A stretch of 64,000 bases of DNA, taken from NCBI GenBank assembly GCA_016721945.1, contig JADKHC010000004.1, forward strand, positions 62,001 to 126,000. The letters are read 5' to 3'. The notes beneath the pieces are model-generated. The model did no database searches. It was not told the origin of the DNA and saw only the letters and a program-made list of their open reading frames with translations. This DNA comes from Verrucomicrobiota bacterium (GTDB lineage Bacteria > Verrucomicrobiota > Verrucomicrobiia > Opitutales > Opitutaceae). Position 1 is the stretch's first letter, and each line of letters begins with the position of its first letter. The position numbers and the translations under genes were made by a program. Below are positions 1 to 7,307 of this stretch, piece by piece.

Positions 1-229
1 GCAAAAGGCCGGGCTGGGGGAGAAATACAATCTAGCCGAGTACCCGGCGAAGAAGGAATTTGCCGAAATGATTGCTGCGGCGCTCGAGGGCTTAAAGCCC
101 GCCAACTCCCGCGCCGGAGCAATCACCAATCTGGTCGATACGCTACGCACCGAGTTAAGCACACTCGAACAGTTCAACGACGCGCAAGGCATCTACGCCC
201 GCACGCCGTTCGAGATCAGAGTCAAATAA
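1..229 (+). CDS. sppA: Signal peptide peptidase SppA, C-terminal end (partial)
   Basis: The window opens inside a plus-strand gene; 75 codons can be read before the TAA at 227-229. The peptide contains YNLAEYPAKKEF, followed by a helical stretch, and ends in GIYARTPFEIRVK. This resembles the tail of large SppA-type (protease IV) membrane serine peptidases, which typically carry a Y-P-x-x-K-x-F segment and finish with an A-R-x-P-F-x-x sequence. SppA degrades cleaved signal peptides in the membrane. The catalytic Ser and Lys lie upstream of the window, so activity cannot be judged. sufT follows after 37 bases in the same direction. Identification is from the short tail only. Confidence 0.6.
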   Translation, partial: QKAGLGEKYNLAEYPAKKEFAEMIAAALEGLKPANSRAGAITNLVDTLRTELSTLEQFNDAQGIYARTPFEIRVK

Positions 230-266
230 GCCGACCAGAACCAACCAATCCCAGCCAAGATAAGTT

Positions 267-803
267 ATGAGCCTCAATACAAAACTCTCCCGCGAAGTTC
301 CTGCGACTGCCATTCCGGTTGGACTCAGTGCCAAACTAGCGGCTGGAACCAATGTCTATGTCATGCAGTCGCTCGGCGGCAACGTGACGGTGCGTACCAC
401 TCAAGGGCTCTATCGGATCGCGAGCGAAAACGCGTCTGCGATTATCGGCTATGTTCCCAAGGGAGAAAGTCCGGCTGCGCCCGTTGCTGAATTCAGCGAA
501 CAGCTTGTGTGGACTGCGCTCAAGAGCTGCTTCGATCCCGAGATTCCGGTCAATATCGTGGACCTGGGGCTTGTTTATGATTTGAACGTGGAGAAAACAC
601 CCGATGGTGGCCACGCGCTGGAAGTGAAGATGACCTTGACCGCGCCCGGTTGCGGCATGGGCCCGGTGATCGCAGAAGATGCGCGCCAGAAAATCTCCAC
701 GCTGCCCACGGTGCGCTCGGCCAAGGTTCATATCGTTTGGGACCCAGCCTGGACTCCGCAAATGATCTCCGCTGAAGGCCGTCAGAAGCTCGGGCTGGAG
801 TGA
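267..803 (+). CDS. sufT: SufT-type Fe-S cluster assembly protein (MIP18/DUF59 domain)
   Basis: 178 residues, matching the long SufT form. An N-terminal beta-rich segment (about residues 1-65) precedes a MIP18/DUF59 domain at about 77-165. Visible hallmarks are DPEIPVNIVDLGLVYD (90-105) and TAPGCGM (125-131), whose cysteine is the conserved one of this family. SufT proteins assist maturation or transfer of iron-sulfur clusters made by the SUF machinery. No other suf genes are in the window apart from a distant A-type carrier at 33925-34242. The ATG at 267 is the only sensible start and lies 37 bases after the sppA stop. About 475 bases of repeat-rich spacer follow. Confidence 0.9.
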   Translation: MSLNTKLSREVPATAIPVGLSAKLAAGTNVYVMQSLGGNVTVRTTQGLYRIASENASAIIGYVPKGESPAAPVAEFSEQLVWTALKSCFDPEIPVNIVDLGLVYDLNVEKTPDGGHALEVKMTLTAPGCGMGPVIAEDARQKISTLPTVRSAKVHIVWDPAWTPQMISAEGRQKLGLE

Positions 804-1278
804 TGTGTATCCAGAAACCGGAGATGAAGTTTAATATGGAACTCAGGAAAGCAGGAACGGAGGACCTCTTCGTCCTGCCCACTTCTTTTGAGTGTGATTG
901 TTCATCATGTCCTAATGTCAGTTCCGCCCTGCAGTGCTTCCGCGATGAGTCCGAAAGTTAAGCGCTGAAACGCGGAGGAGCGGAATGACGGAAGAGGATT
1001 TTACGCAAGGTGGAGAAGCTGAGAGCAATCGAGCAGGATGGGGAACTCAGGAAATCAGGCTCAGGTCCGTGAGCTGTCCGAAACTTGGCGTCTTTGCGCC
1101 TTTGCGTGAGCCAAATAACTTGTCGATGGTGATTTGGTTTCACGCAAAGCTGCCAAGTCGCGAAGACGTTGCCAAGCGCGTTGAGGTCTGTCAACGCGCT
1201 CCACCTCAATCTCTGCTCATTCGGAGGTGAACTTTCGCCGACTGCATCGCTCCGGCTGAGCGCAGAATAAGTTAAATA
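804..1278. repeat. Repeat-rich spacer without a gene
   Basis: This 475-base gap has no credible coding sequence. It holds pieces of several dispersed repeats. GGAACTCAGGAAA occurs at about 839 and again in similar form at about 1040. CTTTGCGCCTTTGCGTGAG at about 1093-1111 faces the inverted stretch TTTCACGCAAAGCTGCCAAG at about 1138-1157. A perfect 9-bp stem, GCGCGTTGA (1176-1184) and TCAACGCGC (1191-1199), is followed by CCACC. The same motif types recur at 39086-39158 and 55928-55984. They look like degenerate MITE or REP-like debris. Short open frames here are only translations of the repeats. Confidence 0.7.
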
Positions 1279-2445
1279 CTAATGCCTGCCCGTTGACGCC
1301 ATTTTTGCCCGCCACCAAGCACTTAGCGGGGCCACACAATTCATACATGGAAGTTCGATCCATCGGTAGGTGAGCGTGGATACAAGGAGGGTCGCCGGGA
1401 TGCAGAGCCACAAAGCCATCCAGTGTTGTGCGAGAGAAAATTCTGCGGCGCGTTCGTAACCCACCAATAGCCGGAAAAGGATAAAAATGATGAAGCCGTG
1501 CAATAGATAGATGCTGTATGTCAGCTGTCCCATGTAGAGAGAAGGGCGCCACTCAAGAAGGCCGAAGAGCGTGTTTCCGCCAACGATGAGAATAAAAACA
1601 AACGTCAGCATCGCCAATGGCACCACTCCGTACGACGAGGGAAAGCAGCTGATGGCCACAACCAGAAGCGCCAGGGCAACTGCCGAAGCGATTTTGCCAC
1701 GAACAGCCACGGGAATCAGGTTATTGTGTGCGAGCACGGCGGCGAGGATTCCGCCGACGAAGGGCCGGAGGTAGGTCGAGTCGAGCGGTATCCAGCGGAT
1801 CGCGACGCTGACGAACAACAGGCTACCGACAACGTAGGGCCACCACGTGCGCGCCCGCAGGACGACAGCCATCAGCGGAAGCGAAAGATAAAACAACCAC
1901 TCGTAGGTGAGTGTCCAGGTTGCCCCGGCCGTAATGAGGAAAGTTCTATCCAGACCATTGATGTTCGGATTGTTGGTGACCGTCGCCCATTGAAGGAGTG
2001 ACAGCGCCAAATCCGAAATGGGTACCTGCAGCTGGAACCGCGTGAGCGTGGCGACCATGAGGAGCGTAACCACCACGACACAATAATAGAGCGGCTGGAG
2101 CCGGAGCACGCGTGAGGCGAAAAGTTTAAACCAATCTATTGGTTCGGTGCGCCCGCGCAGTAGTTTCATCGTAAAGAGAAACGCTGTGATCATGAAAAAC
2201 AGAGCGACGCTGGCTTGCCCGAGGTTGACGTACACCGGCGATTGCGGTGCCCGCCACTGTCGCGTGCGGAGAAGATCGTGCCAGATCGCTCCATGATGAA
2301 TGAACACGCTGAAGGCCAGATAACCCCTTAACCCATCGAGTGCGGTAAAACGCCCCGAACTGCTAGGCCCGTCGAAGCGCTTGGAAAAGAGCCAGGCGGA
2401 GGCGATCACGACCGCATAAGTGACGAAGACAGGCCAAGTGTTCAT
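1279..2445 (-). CDS. Acyltransferase 3 family membrane protein (OafA/YrhL-like)
   Basis: 388 residues with about ten hydrophobic segments. An N-terminal segment around residues 25-55 reads RFTALDGLRGYLAFSVFIHH; the R-x-L-D-x-L-R-G motif and the nearby His are characteristic of acyltransferase family 3 (COG1835). These integral membrane enzymes transfer acetyl or other acyl groups to sugars of lipopolysaccharide, capsule or peptidoglycan. The downstream SIYLLHGF segment also fits the family. Start is the ATG at 2445. It stands alone between two repeat-containing spacers, so its substrate cannot be read from context. Confidence 0.88.
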   Translation of the reverse strand: MNTWPVFVTYAVVIASAWLFSKRFDGPSSSGRFTALDGLRGYLAFSVFIHHGAIWHDLLRTRQWRAPQSPVYVNLGQASVALFFMITAFLFTMKLLRGRTEPIDWFKLFASRVLRLQPLYYCVVVVTLLMVATLTRFQLQVPISDLALSLLQWATVTNNPNINGLDRTFLITAGATWTLTYEWLFYLSLPLMAVVLRARTWWPYVVGSLLFVSVAIRWIPLDSTYLRPFVGGILAAVLAHNNLIPVAVRGKIASAVALALLVVAISCFPSSYGVVPLAMLTFVFILIVGGNTLFGLLEWRPSLYMGQLTYSIYLLHGFIIFILFRLLVGYERAAEFSLAQHWMALWLCIPATLLVSTLTYRWIELPCMNCVAPLSAWWRAKMASTGRH

Positions 2446-2850
2446 TCGCGATGGGGCCGATACTCCGAAGCTCGCTTCGGCTTGGTTGAGAGGTAGGAGC
2501 CTGCTTGCAGGCGATGAGGAGAGAGCGCAGAGGGGAAACCCACGGAATCGCCTGCCCCACGGCAGGCTCTGGGCCCTGAGCTTGTCGAATGGGCAAGCAG
2601 GCTCCTACAAATGACAGAATAGATCTCGGGCATGTAGATGTGCGTTGGTTTGGTTAAATGCCTCGGGGCTTGCCCCGGGGTGTTTACGGGACGAACATAC
2701 ACCGTTGTTGAGGCAGGCTGTTGTCGGGATGGCGCTAGGTTCTATGCAGTGGCTATTAAAATTCAAGGCGGTACCCGGCGCGCCCTGCCAAAAGACAGTT
2801 TCAGCCAGATTAGTTTTTGGTAATTCGGCTATGGCTTTTCTGGAGCTGCG
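2446..2850. repeat. Spacer with REP/BIME-like hairpins
   Basis: No gene is supported in these 405 bases between the acyltransferase start and the rmuC stop. They hold a perfect small palindrome CCGAAG-CTCG-CTTCGG (2465-2480), a REP-like unit GTAGGAGCCTGCTTGCAGGC (2493-2512), and its inverted partner (2547-2608), which is interrupted by another short repeat. A GC-rich hairpin CCTCGGGGCTTGCCCCGGGG lies near 2660-2680. The remaining roughly 170 bases to 2850 show nothing recognisable. Confidence 0.7.
2493..2608. repeat. BIME-like inverted pair of REP units with a nested short repeat
   Basis: The left unit GTAGGAGCCTGCTTGCAGGC plus GAT spans 2493-2515. The right unit is its inverse, starting ATCGCCTGC at 2547 and ending AAGCAGGCTCCTAC at 2608. 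Between the two halves of the right unit sit about 38 extra bases that contain CCCTGAGCTTGTCGAATGGG. That insert resembles the short palindrome found inside the E2 gene near 53955. An intact inverted pair of the same REP family is at 61196-61254. This nesting suggests the second element inserted into the loop of an existing REP. Confidence 0.75.
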
Positions 2851-4176
2851 CTATCCCTTCAGTTCTGGCGCTGTCAGTTGTTTCGGCAGTTCGTCGACCA
2901 GGCGAGCTTCGATGATTTTCTTTTCACTGCCGGCGCCGAGTTTTTCGAGTTTGCGGCCGGTCACGAGGACTCGGCCTTCGACTTGGTTTACGGTGCTATT
3001 GTAAGCACCTACGGCTTGGGTGAGGCGTTGGCCGAGGGTGTCGAGATTTTCGGCGACGGCGGCGACACGTTCGTGGAGCTCGAGGCCGAGTTTGCGGATT
3101 TCCTCGGTGTTTTTTGAAAGAGCTTCTTGTTTCCAGCCGTAGGCGGCGGCTTTTAACAGGGCGATGAGCGTTGCGGGCGAGGCGAGGATGACGCCGACGT
3201 TCGTGCCGCGCTCGAAGAGATCGGGTTCGTAACGGAGCGCGGCGCTGTAGAAGGCTTCGCCGGGAATGAAGAGGACGACGAACTCGGGCGCGGGTTGGAT
3301 GGCGCGCCAGTAGGCTTTGTTGCCGAGGGCGTCGATGTGGCCGCGGACGACGCGGGCGTGCTCCTTGAATTTGGCGATGCGCACTGTTTCGTCACCGGCT
3401 TCGAGCGCCTCGAGGTAGGCCTGCATGGGCGCTTTGGCGTCGACGGCGATGGATTTTCCGCCAGGCAGGCGGATGATCATGTCGGGGCGGACATCGCCCT
3501 GCGCCTCTTGCTGAATGAAGTCGACGTTTTCAACCATGCCGGCGAGTTCGACCACGCGCTGGAGTTGGATTTCGCCCCAGCGGCCGGCGGTGCTGGTGGA
3601 GCGGAGCGAGCGGGAAAGTTTGGTGGTTTCTGATTGGAGCGAGGTTTGCGCGGTCGCGAGGCCTTTGAGCTGTTCGGTGAGCGAGCCGTAGGCTTCCTTG
3701 CGAGCGTTTTCGAGCGCACCGATTTTGACGTCCACTTTTTCGAGCGATTCCTTGAGCGGCTTGACGAGGGAATCGATGGCTTGCTGGCGGGCGGCGAGGT
3801 CGCCCTTGGCGCCTTCTTGGAATTTTTCGAGCGTGGCGCGGGCGAGTTCGAGGAATGCGGTGTTATTATTTTTCAACGCATCGGCGGACAGGGCTTTGAA
3901 CTCGGACGTGAGCCGCTCGTGCGCATCGGAGAGGGCTTTGATGCGCTCGGAGGACGAGGCGCGTTCGCTAGCGAGGGCGGTGTCGGCCTGGGCCTTGAGC
4001 GACTCTACGTCGACGAGGCGGGTTTTGACGGTGGTGAGTTCGGTGGTGAGACGGGCGGTTTCTTCGTCGCGGGAGCGCAGGCGTTCGCGGAGCGTGGCCT
4101 GGCGGCCGTTGGCGAAAAACCAGACGAAGAGCGCAGTGACGACGGCGGTGGCGAGAACGATGAGCAGAGTTTCCAC
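2851..4176 (-). CDS. rmuC: DNA recombination protein RmuC
   Basis: 441 residues. A single N-terminal membrane segment (about 4-22) is followed by a long charged coiled coil (about 25-190) and the RmuC nuclease-like domain (about 190-390). Family-typical stretches include GRWGEIQLQRVVELAGM and GKSIAVDAKAPMQAYLEAL, then FVVLFIPGEAFYSAAL and LASPATLIALLKAAAYGW. RmuC was identified in E. coli as a factor limiting DNA inversions at short inverted repeats, which is of some interest in a repeat-rich genome. Length is typical. Start is the ATG at 4176, immediately before the membrane segment. It is transcribed alone. Confidence 0.93.
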   Translation of the reverse strand: METLLIVLATAVVTALFVWFFANGRQATLRERLRSRDEETARLTTELTTVKTRLVDVESLKAQADTALASERASSSERIKALSDAHERLTSEFKALSADALKNNNTAFLELARATLEKFQEGAKGDLAARQQAIDSLVKPLKESLEKVDVKIGALENARKEAYGSLTEQLKGLATAQTSLQSETTKLSRSLRSTSTAGRWGEIQLQRVVELAGMVENVDFIQQEAQGDVRPDMIIRLPGGKSIAVDAKAPMQAYLEALEAGDETVRIAKFKEHARVVRGHIDALGNKAYWRAIQPAPEFVVLFIPGEAFYSAALRYEPDLFERGTNVGVILASPATLIALLKAAAYGWKQEALSKNTEEIRKLGLELHERVAAVAENLDTLGQRLTQAVGAYNSTVNQVEGRVLVTGRKLEKLGAGSEKKIIEARLVDELPKQLTAPELKG

Positions 4177-4643
4177 GAGGGAGGAGGTTTCGCGAGCGCG
4201 TCGCCCAAGGCAACAACGGGATTCAGCGGGCTGGCGCGAAAATTCTAGGGGCAGGAGGAAACTGCTCTATAAGCTGGGCCAATCTGCGATGCATGCCCAG
4301 CCGTATCCATACTATGGAGCCACCGATGCGCACTGATAAACACAGATGCCCCGGAGGACTGTTTTAACGCAGTGTGAGAAGTTTCCTGTTTAACCAGACA
4401 GTGAGCGATCAGATCGCCAAAATCCTGACGTTGTTTTAGCCCCAATCTGTGCTCATCGGTGTTCATCTGTGGCTCCCAACTGAATGGTTATGGCTTAGCC
4501 GTAACGATGCAGTTGAAGCATGCCCTTAAGTGTAGAGCGATGTGCAGAAGGTGGAGCCCGATGTCCCATCGGGCTTGATCGGGGCGCTCTCTAACCAGCC
4601 CGTTAGGGACAACGGGCTCCACCCTCTACTGCATTCTTACGGC
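4177..4643. repeat. Spacer with two inverted-repeat families
   Basis: No gene is supported in this 467-base gap. An imperfect inverted repeat joins about 4319-4349 (ending AAACACAGATG) with about 4442-4472 (CATCGGTGTTCATCTGTGG), a dispersed motif type seen in many environmental genomes. A pair of REP-like hairpins follows. AGCCCGATG-TCC-CATCGGGCT (4555-4575) is flanked on the left by GTGG, and AGCCCGTT-AGGGAC-AACGGGCT (4597-4618) is flanked on the right by CCACC, so the two units are head to head. The ABC gene stop lies 21 bases beyond the last unit. Confidence 0.7.
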
Positions 4644-5618
4644 TTAGTGCGATTGGAATAGTTCGGCAATCACGTCTTCGAGCGGCACGTCTTCGATCGT
4701 GATATCGGCAACGGGTCCGCTAGAGAGAATTTCTTGCGAAGCCGGGATGATGTTTTCGCTATCGACGTTGAGCGTATACTGGCCCTCGTCGTTGCGGGTG
4801 GCCGTGCCGTAGCGCGAAGTCCAACTGTCGGGAAACGATCCGTTTTGCGGGAGAAATTTGATGATTTTCTTGCGGCTCCCCGAGCTGGATTCGAGTCGGT
4901 CGAGCGCGCCGTCGTAGATCTTGATGCCCTTGTGGATCACGATCACGCGTTCGCAAAGTTCCTTGATGTCGGCCATGTAGTGGCTCGTGAGCAAGATGGT
5001 GACGCGGTACTTGCGGTTGTATTCACGCAGGAACGACCGGACGGCCTTTTGCGAAACGACGTCGAGACCGATGGTGGGTTCGTCGAGAAAAAGTACGCGC
5101 GGACGATGCAGTAGTGCGGCGATGAGCTCCATCTTCATGCGTTCGCCGAGGGAGAGTTCCCGAACCATTACATTGAGCTTTTCTTTTACGCCAAGCAGTG
5201 TGACGAGTTCGTCGAGGGTTGTCTGGTACTGCGCGGAATCGAGGCCGTAGATGTGTTTGAGCAGTAGGAAAGATTCGATCGCGGGAAGATCCCACCAGAG
5301 CTGGTTTTTCTGGCCGAGCACCAGAGCGAAGAGACGGCGGTAAGCGTTTTCGCGTTTGGTCGGATCAAACCCTGCGACGCGCGCGGTGCCGGACGTTGGG
5401 TAGATGAGGCCCGACAACATTTTCAATGTAGTTGTTTTGCCCGCGCCGTTGGGCCCGAGGAAGCCGACGAACTCGCCCTCGGCGATATCGAACGAGATGT
5501 CTTTCGCTGCGGCGAGTTCTTCAAATTCGCGCTTGAAGAGTCCGCGCACGCCTCCCCAGAAACCGGGTTGCTTTTTATAGGTGCGGAATACGCGGGTGAG
5601 ATTGCGGACTTCGATCAT
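4644..5618 (-). CDS. ABC-2 type transporter ATP-binding protein (COG4586-like)
   Basis: 324 residues with all elements of an ABC ATPase. Walker A GPNGAGKTT is at 55-63, the Q-loop LGQKNQLWW at about 101-109, the signature LSLGER at 155-160, Walker B VLFLDEP at 175-181 and the switch His in TSHY near 213. The N-terminal extension with FWGGVRGLFKREFEEL and the C-terminal tail beyond residue 240 fit the COG4586 subgroup, which usually pairs with two small ABC-2 membrane subunits. No permease gene is adjacent: downstream is a repeat spacer and upstream is surE, 48 bases away. The exported substrate is unknown. Confidence 0.88.
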   Translation of the reverse strand: MIEVRNLTRVFRTYKKQPGFWGGVRGLFKREFEELAAAKDISFDIAEGEFVGFLGPNGAGKTTTLKMLSGLIYPTSGTARVAGFDPTKRENAYRRLFALVLGQKNQLWWDLPAIESFLLLKHIYGLDSAQYQTTLDELVTLLGVKEKLNVMVRELSLGERMKMELIAALLHRPRVLFLDEPTIGLDVVSQKAVRSFLREYNRKYRVTILLTSHYMADIKELCERVIVIHKGIKIYDGALDRLESSSGSRKKIIKFLPQNGSFPDSWTSRYGTATRNDEGQYTLNVDSENIIPASQEILSSGPVADITIEDVPLEDVIAELFQSH

Positions 5619-5666
5619 CGGTAGGCGCAGTGAAACGTAAATGAGCCAAGAGGCAACGGGTGAACC

Positions 5667-6439
5667 TCAGGTTCCGAGCTTCGTGTAGTCGAGCACGGTG
5701 TGACTGATGTAACCGGTGGCAAGCGCGGTGCGGTCAGTGAGCGGCTGTGGCTCGGAGACGTCCTGGCCAAGTTTGAAAACGAAGCGGTGCGTGCCGTCGT
5801 CGGCTTGCGGGCTGAAGAGGCCGGGAATAACCACGCGAGCTGGGATGGTTCGGCGCACGTCGCTGTCGGGGCGGCATGGATACGGAAAGTTGACGTTGTG
5901 TACAACGAAACTACGAGCGGCGGTGGCTTGGACAAATTTCGGTACGAGCGTCGCTGCGTGCGCGGCTGAATGCCGGAGCGTTGCGAGAATTTCGCCCTCG
6001 GGTTTGCCCTTGTTTAGGCGGACTTGTTCGAACTGTTCGAGCGGCAGATCCTGCGAAATAGCCACAGCGGGCAGGCCATGCACGGCGCCTTCCCACGCAC
6101 CGCCGATGGTGCCGCTGGCGAGAATGAAACCGAGGCTGGCGTTGAGCCCGATGTTGATGCCGCTCACGACAGCGTCGGGGCGTTCGGGCAGCAGGTGAGC
6201 AATCGCGATGTTTACGCAGTCGCTCGGGGTGCCGTCGACGATCCAAGTTGGACAACCCAGTCCGCGATCAGCGGGCGTGGAGTGAACCGGGCGGTGGCGG
6301 GATTTGGCGGCGCCGATCCAGCTTTGTTCGGTTTTCGGCGCGACGACGTAGAGCGTGTGGCCAGCGTTACGCAGGGCATGCACGAGCTCGTGCAAAAAAC
6401 GCTTTCGATACTGTCGTCGTTGGTGAGGAGGAGGCGCAT
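5667..6439 (-). CDS. surE: 5'/3'-nucleotidase SurE, interrupted by a frame change
   Basis: SurE is a metal-dependent nucleoside monophosphatase. The start MRLLLTNDDSIES (ATG at 6439) carries the metal-binding N-D-D motif but is in a different frame from the rest, FLHELVHALRNAGHTLYVVA and then AVVSGINIGLNASLGFILAS, a classic SurE segment. The frames join at a run of six A on the plus strand (6394-6399); seven would give an uninterrupted protein of about 257 residues. An upstream open stretch in the second frame (to 6578) lacks SurE similarity and is not a real N-terminus. The break is probably a homopolymer indel in the assembly, though a real mutation or -1 slippage cannot be excluded. Confidence 0.85.
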
Positions 6440-6588
6440 GGTGGCAAAAACGTGAAATCAATCGGGAATGGCGCTGAACGGGAATCAGAAAATCGACCAA
6501 TTGCCCGCATCCCGGGACACGAGGGCCAGTATCGAGCCTCTGGCCGCGAGCCAGAACCTCGGAGTTTACCCCGACCACAGAGCCTGAC

Positions 6589-7113
6589 TTATTTGGCAGA
6601 TTTCGCTTTGTTCTCGTCCGGAAAGACAGCCTGCACCTCGACCTCTATTATGTTCTCTGGATTGTAGAGCCTCGAAACTTGAACCCAAGTACCCGCCGGG
6701 AAATCGCCCTGGTAGTAGGTTTTACGGACGTCCTTGTTCGCCTTCAACGCGTCGAGATCGGTGGTGTAAGTATTCTCTTTTACGACGTGTTGAAATCCAA
6801 GTTGGTACGCAGCGAGAGTGCGACCAATCGTGTCGAAAGCCTGCTTGATGGCATCGGGCATGGCCCCACCGCCGACCGAGCCGGAGACGTAGAGCACGTT
6901 TCCAACCCGAACCGCTTGGACGTAGCCAATTTCGTTCTCCCAAGGACCAAGGCTGAACTTTTGTTTTTCGATCGGACCCAACGTGGTGGCAACCGGATTA
7001 CTGGGCTTGGAGGCGGCGGGTGGCTCGGCGAAAAGCGAACCAAGACCAAGGCTGAAACCAACCAGGGTGGAAGCGATGCAGCGGCGACAAAAGCGCGAGG
7101 AGGGGAGTTTCAT
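6589..7113 (-). CDS. Secreted Rid-family (YjgF/YER057c/UK114) protein
   Basis: 174 residues from the ATG at 7113. An N-terminal signal peptide (about residues 1-30, with basic residues before CIASTLVGFSLGLGSLFA) precedes a Rid domain at about 55-165. Family features include AVRVGNVLYVSGSVG, AFDTIGRTLAAYQ and a C-terminal IIEVEVQAVFP. Rid proteins deaminate reactive imines or have lost that role; the usual catalytic Arg seems not to be preserved in an obvious place, so enzymatic function is uncertain. A longer reading from 7218 would place 35 unlikely residues before the signal peptide, so the inner start is preferred. A lone minus-strand gene upstream of surE. Confidence 0.85.
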   Translation of the reverse strand: MKLPSSRFCRRCIASTLVGFSLGLGSLFAEPPAASKPSNPVATTLGPIEKQKFSLGPWENEIGYVQAVRVGNVLYVSGSVGGGAMPDAIKQAFDTIGRTLAAYQLGFQHVVKENTYTTDLDALKANKDVRKTYYQGDFPAGTWVQVSRLYNPENIIEVEVQAVFPDENKAKSAK

Positions 7114-7236
7114 GGGAGTTTTGAGATCAGGTGATTGTACTATTAACACCACTGGAGTCGAAAGCCCGCAGGAAAACTCGTTTACCCCAAGATGCTGGTT
7201 TGTCGCGGTGGAATACACTTCGCGAATTCACTCCTC

Positions 7237-7258
7237 GGCGCGTTAGGGATAACGCGCC
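7237..7258. repeat. REP-like hairpin
   Basis: A perfect 8-bp stem GGCGCGTT (7237-7244) and AACGCGCC (7251-7258) encloses AGGGAT and is followed by CTGCTAC. It shares the AGGGA-type loop with the hairpin at 4597-4618, differing by paired changes in the stem. There is no T tract, so it is not a convincing terminator. Confidence 0.6.
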
Positions 7259-7307
7259 CTGCTACCGACGAACCATTTCGGATTCGCTATCTTTTGTGCA
7301 AACGAGC

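Noticed and set aside
1217..1552. Short minus-strand open frame
   Set aside because: It overlaps the end of the acyltransferase and the repeat spacer and looks like no protein.
2645..3004. Plus-strand open frame of about 119 codons
   Set aside because: It starts in the repeat spacer and runs antisense into rmuC; no signal or conservation visible.
3634..4336. Plus-strand open frames over rmuC
   Set aside because: Antisense shadows of the rmuC coiled coil, rich in Glu/Phe/Arg by codon bias.
6440..6578. N-terminal extension of the second surE frame
   Set aside because: It has no SurE character; the true start MRLLLTNDD lies in the other frame.
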